Assembly (NCBI GenBank): GCA_017308375.1
Contig: JAFKEW010000053.1
Coordinates: 1-64,000 of the forward strand
Length of the DNA stretch: 64,000 nucleotides
Origin: Alphaproteobacteria bacterium
GTDB taxonomy: Bacteria > Pseudomonadota > Alphaproteobacteria > Micropepsales > Micropepsaceae
Reading direction: 5' to 3'
The notes under the pieces were generated by a model that saw only the letters and a program-made list of their open reading frames with translations, was not told the origin of the DNA and ran no database searches. This document shows, in pieces, positions 62,683 to 64,000 of the stretch (within the stretch, counting starts at the first letter, position 1; every line of letters begins with the position of its first letter). Position numbers and translations under genes: made by a program.

Positions 62683-63741
62683 ATGACCGCACTGTGGGAA
62701 AACCCGATCGGGACCGATGGGTTCGAGTTTGTGGAATACACTGCGCCCGACGTTGGCGCGCTGCATGTTCTGTTTGAGCAGATGGGATTTCGCGCCGTGG
62801 CGCGCCATCGCGCCAAGGCAGTGACGCTTTACCGTCAGGGTGAGGTGAACTTCATCGTCAATGCGGAACCGGAAAGTCACGGCAGCCGCTTTGCCCGTGC
62901 CCATGGGCCGAGCGCGTGTGCGATGGCGTTTCGCGTGCATGATGCGGCGGCGGCTTACAAGGCGCTTCTGGCGCGCGGCGCCAGGCCGTTTGCCAACACT
63001 GTCGGCCCGATGGAATTGAACATCCCCGCGATCGAGGGGATCGGCGGCAGCGTGATCTATCTCGTCGACCGTTATGGGGAGCATTCGATTTACGATGTGG
63101 ATTTCGTGCCCACCGACCCGGCGAAAGGCTTTGCCCATGAAGGGGCGGGCCTCGGCTACATCGATCACGTGACGCACAACGTCTATCGCGGCAATATGGA
63201 TCAGTGGGCCGGGTTCTACGAGAAACTCTTCAATTTCCGCGAGATCCGCTATTTCGATATCGAAGGCAAGCTGACCGGCCTCAAATCGCGCGCGATGACG
63301 AGCCCGGATGGGAACATCCGCATTCCGATCAACGAATCCGCCGACGACAAATCGCAGATCGAGGAATATCTCCACCTCTATCGCGGCGAGGGCATTCAGC
63401 ACATCGCACTCGGTACCGGCGACATCTACAAATCCATCGAAACCCTGCGCGGCAATGGCGTCAGCTTTCAGGATACGCCGGATACCTATTACGAACGGAT
63501 CGACAATCGCCTGAAAGGCCATGGCGAGGATGTGGAGCGGATGAAACGCGACCGCATTCTGATCGACGGCGGCGCGGATCAGGGGTTGCTGCTGCAGATT
63601 TTCACCCAGAATGCGATCGGCCCGATCTTTTTCGAGGTGATCCAGCGCAAGGGCAATGAAGGTTTTGGCGAGGGCAATTTCCGCGCCCTGTTCGAATCGA
63701 TCGAGGCCGATCAGGTCCGCCGCGGAGTGCTGCAGGGATGA
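62683..63741 (+). CDS. hppD: 4-Hydroxyphenylpyruvate dioxygenase
   Basis: Converts 4-hydroxyphenylpyruvate to homogentisate in tyrosine degradation. The 352-residue protein has the two vicinal-oxygen-chelate halves, with iron ligands H162 in YIDHVTHNVYRGNM, H240 in GIQHIALGTGDI, and E318 in IFFEVIQRKGNEGFGEGNFRALFESIE, and the substrate loop YYERIDNRL. ATG 62683 has GGAG 6 bases upstream and gives the normal length; the frame is open to 62623, but that would place the start inside the operator. It overlaps hmgA as ATGA. Confidence 0.97.
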   Translation: MTALWENPIGTDGFEFVEYTAPDVGALHVLFEQMGFRAVARHRAKAVTLYRQGEVNFIVNAEPESHGSRFARAHGPSACAMAFRVHDAAAAYKALLARGARPFANTVGPMELNIPAIEGIGGSVIYLVDRYGEHSIYDVDFVPTDPAKGFAHEGAGLGYIDHVTHNVYRGNMDQWAGFYEKLFNFREIRYFDIEGKLTGLKSRAMTSPDGNIRIPINESADDKSQIEEYLHLYRGEGIQHIALGTGDIYKSIETLRGNGVSFQDTPDTYYERIDNRLKGHGEDVERMKRDRILIDGGADQGLLLQIFTQNAIGPIFFEVIQRKGNEGFGEGNFRALFESIEADQVRRGVLQG

Positions 63742-64000
63742 GCGCGCGCCACGCCATTGAATTGCCGCGGATCGAAGGCTTGGTCTCGCATCAGGCCCAT
63801 GCCGATCTTCCGGCCGGAACTTATGAGCGCGAAATCGGGCGCGAAGGGTTTTATGGCCCGGCAAGCCATCTTTATCACGCCCATCCGCCAACCGGTTGGG
63901 TGGCGTTTGAAGGGCCGCTGCGCCCGCGTGCCTTCGATGCGATGGCGGCCGCGCGCGAAGGGGATGATCCCTTTGCCGCGCCGGTGCTGCTCTCCAACCC
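63738..64000 (+). CDS. hmgA: Homogentisate 1,2-dioxygenase, 3' end cut by window
   Basis: The first 87 codons of a gene that opens the homogentisate ring. The translation contains VSHQAHADLPAGTYEREIGREGFYGPASHLYHAHPPTGWVAFEGPLRPRAFD, in segments typical of the N-terminus of bacterial homogentisate dioxygenases of the shorter alphaproteobacterial type. Its ATG overlaps the hppD stop (ATGA), and the order hppD-hmgA supports the call. The catalytic part lies beyond the window. Confidence 0.85.
   Translation, partial: MSARHAIELPRIEGLVSHQAHADLPAGTYEREIGREGFYGPASHLYHAHPPTGWVAFEGPLRPRAFDAMAAAREGDDPFAAPVLLSN

Overview
The window reads as chromosomal DNA of a high-GC alphaproteobacterium. The gene orders miaA-ilvB-ilvN-ilvC and mreB-mreC-mreD-mrdA-rodA, the CTATAG-type -10 in front of the tRNA gene, and two TonB receptors of the type common in sphingomonads and Rhizomicrobium-like bacteria all fit this. 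Genus is not resolved. Coding density is high and most genes sit in short operons with ATGA, GTGA or TTGA overlaps.

Layout. 1-4571: the end of miaA, then branched-chain amino acid synthesis (ilvB, ilvN, ilvC) behind a Leu/Val-rich leader peptide and an attenuator hairpin; a triple-hairpin palindromic element lies between ilvN and ilvC. 4617-6734: a tyrosine phosphatase and a membrane acyltransferase. 6750-12289 (minus strand): two adjacent ABC systems, one NitT/TauT-like with a two-domain permease, one osmoprotectant-type with a permease/binding-protein fusion. 12558-14360: leuA behind a leader peptide with five consecutive Leu codons. 14434-20115: the rod-shape and cell-wall elongation operon. 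20381-20456: tRNA-Lys(CTT).

20457-38616 is an integrated catabolic island of about 18 kb. It lies between the tRNA-Lys gene and an imperfect copy of the tRNA 3' half, which includes an uninterrupted 27-nt identity. Its integrase is a decayed pseudogene and an IS5-type transposase remnant lies near the right end. The cargo is a TonB receptor, an MFS transporter, a TetR regulator, a cytochrome P450, a ThuA-like protein, three SDRs, two zinc-free medium-chain reductases, a carboxymuconolactone-decarboxylase-like protein, a Rieske oxygenase, and an acetoin-dehydrogenase-type E1alpha/E1beta/E2 set. An 18-bp motif recurs four times at three of its intergenic regions, suggesting one regulon. The substrate is unknown, and this is the best candidate in the window for an undescribed pathway.

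39155-49892 is a carbohydrate locus: sugar MFS transporter, glucokinase, LacI regulator, Tat-exported sulfatase, TonB receptor, GH3 beta-glucosidase and a formylglycine-generating enzyme that would activate the sulfatase. Three copies of a TGACA(A/G)CG-type LacI operator mark its three promoters. 50040-53300 encodes a giant alanine-rich coiled-coil membrane protein with a C-terminal SH3-like domain. 53436-61241 holds a thiolase and a second catabolic group (luciferase-like monooxygenase, alpha/beta hydrolase, D-aminoacylase-type amidohydrolase, TauD-type dioxygenase) with an HWE-type histidine kinase. 61351-62573 is copC-copD. 62683-64000 starts a tyrosine degradation operon (hppD, hmgA) behind a perfect palindrome that looks like a repressor operator. 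No CRISPR array or rRNA was seen.
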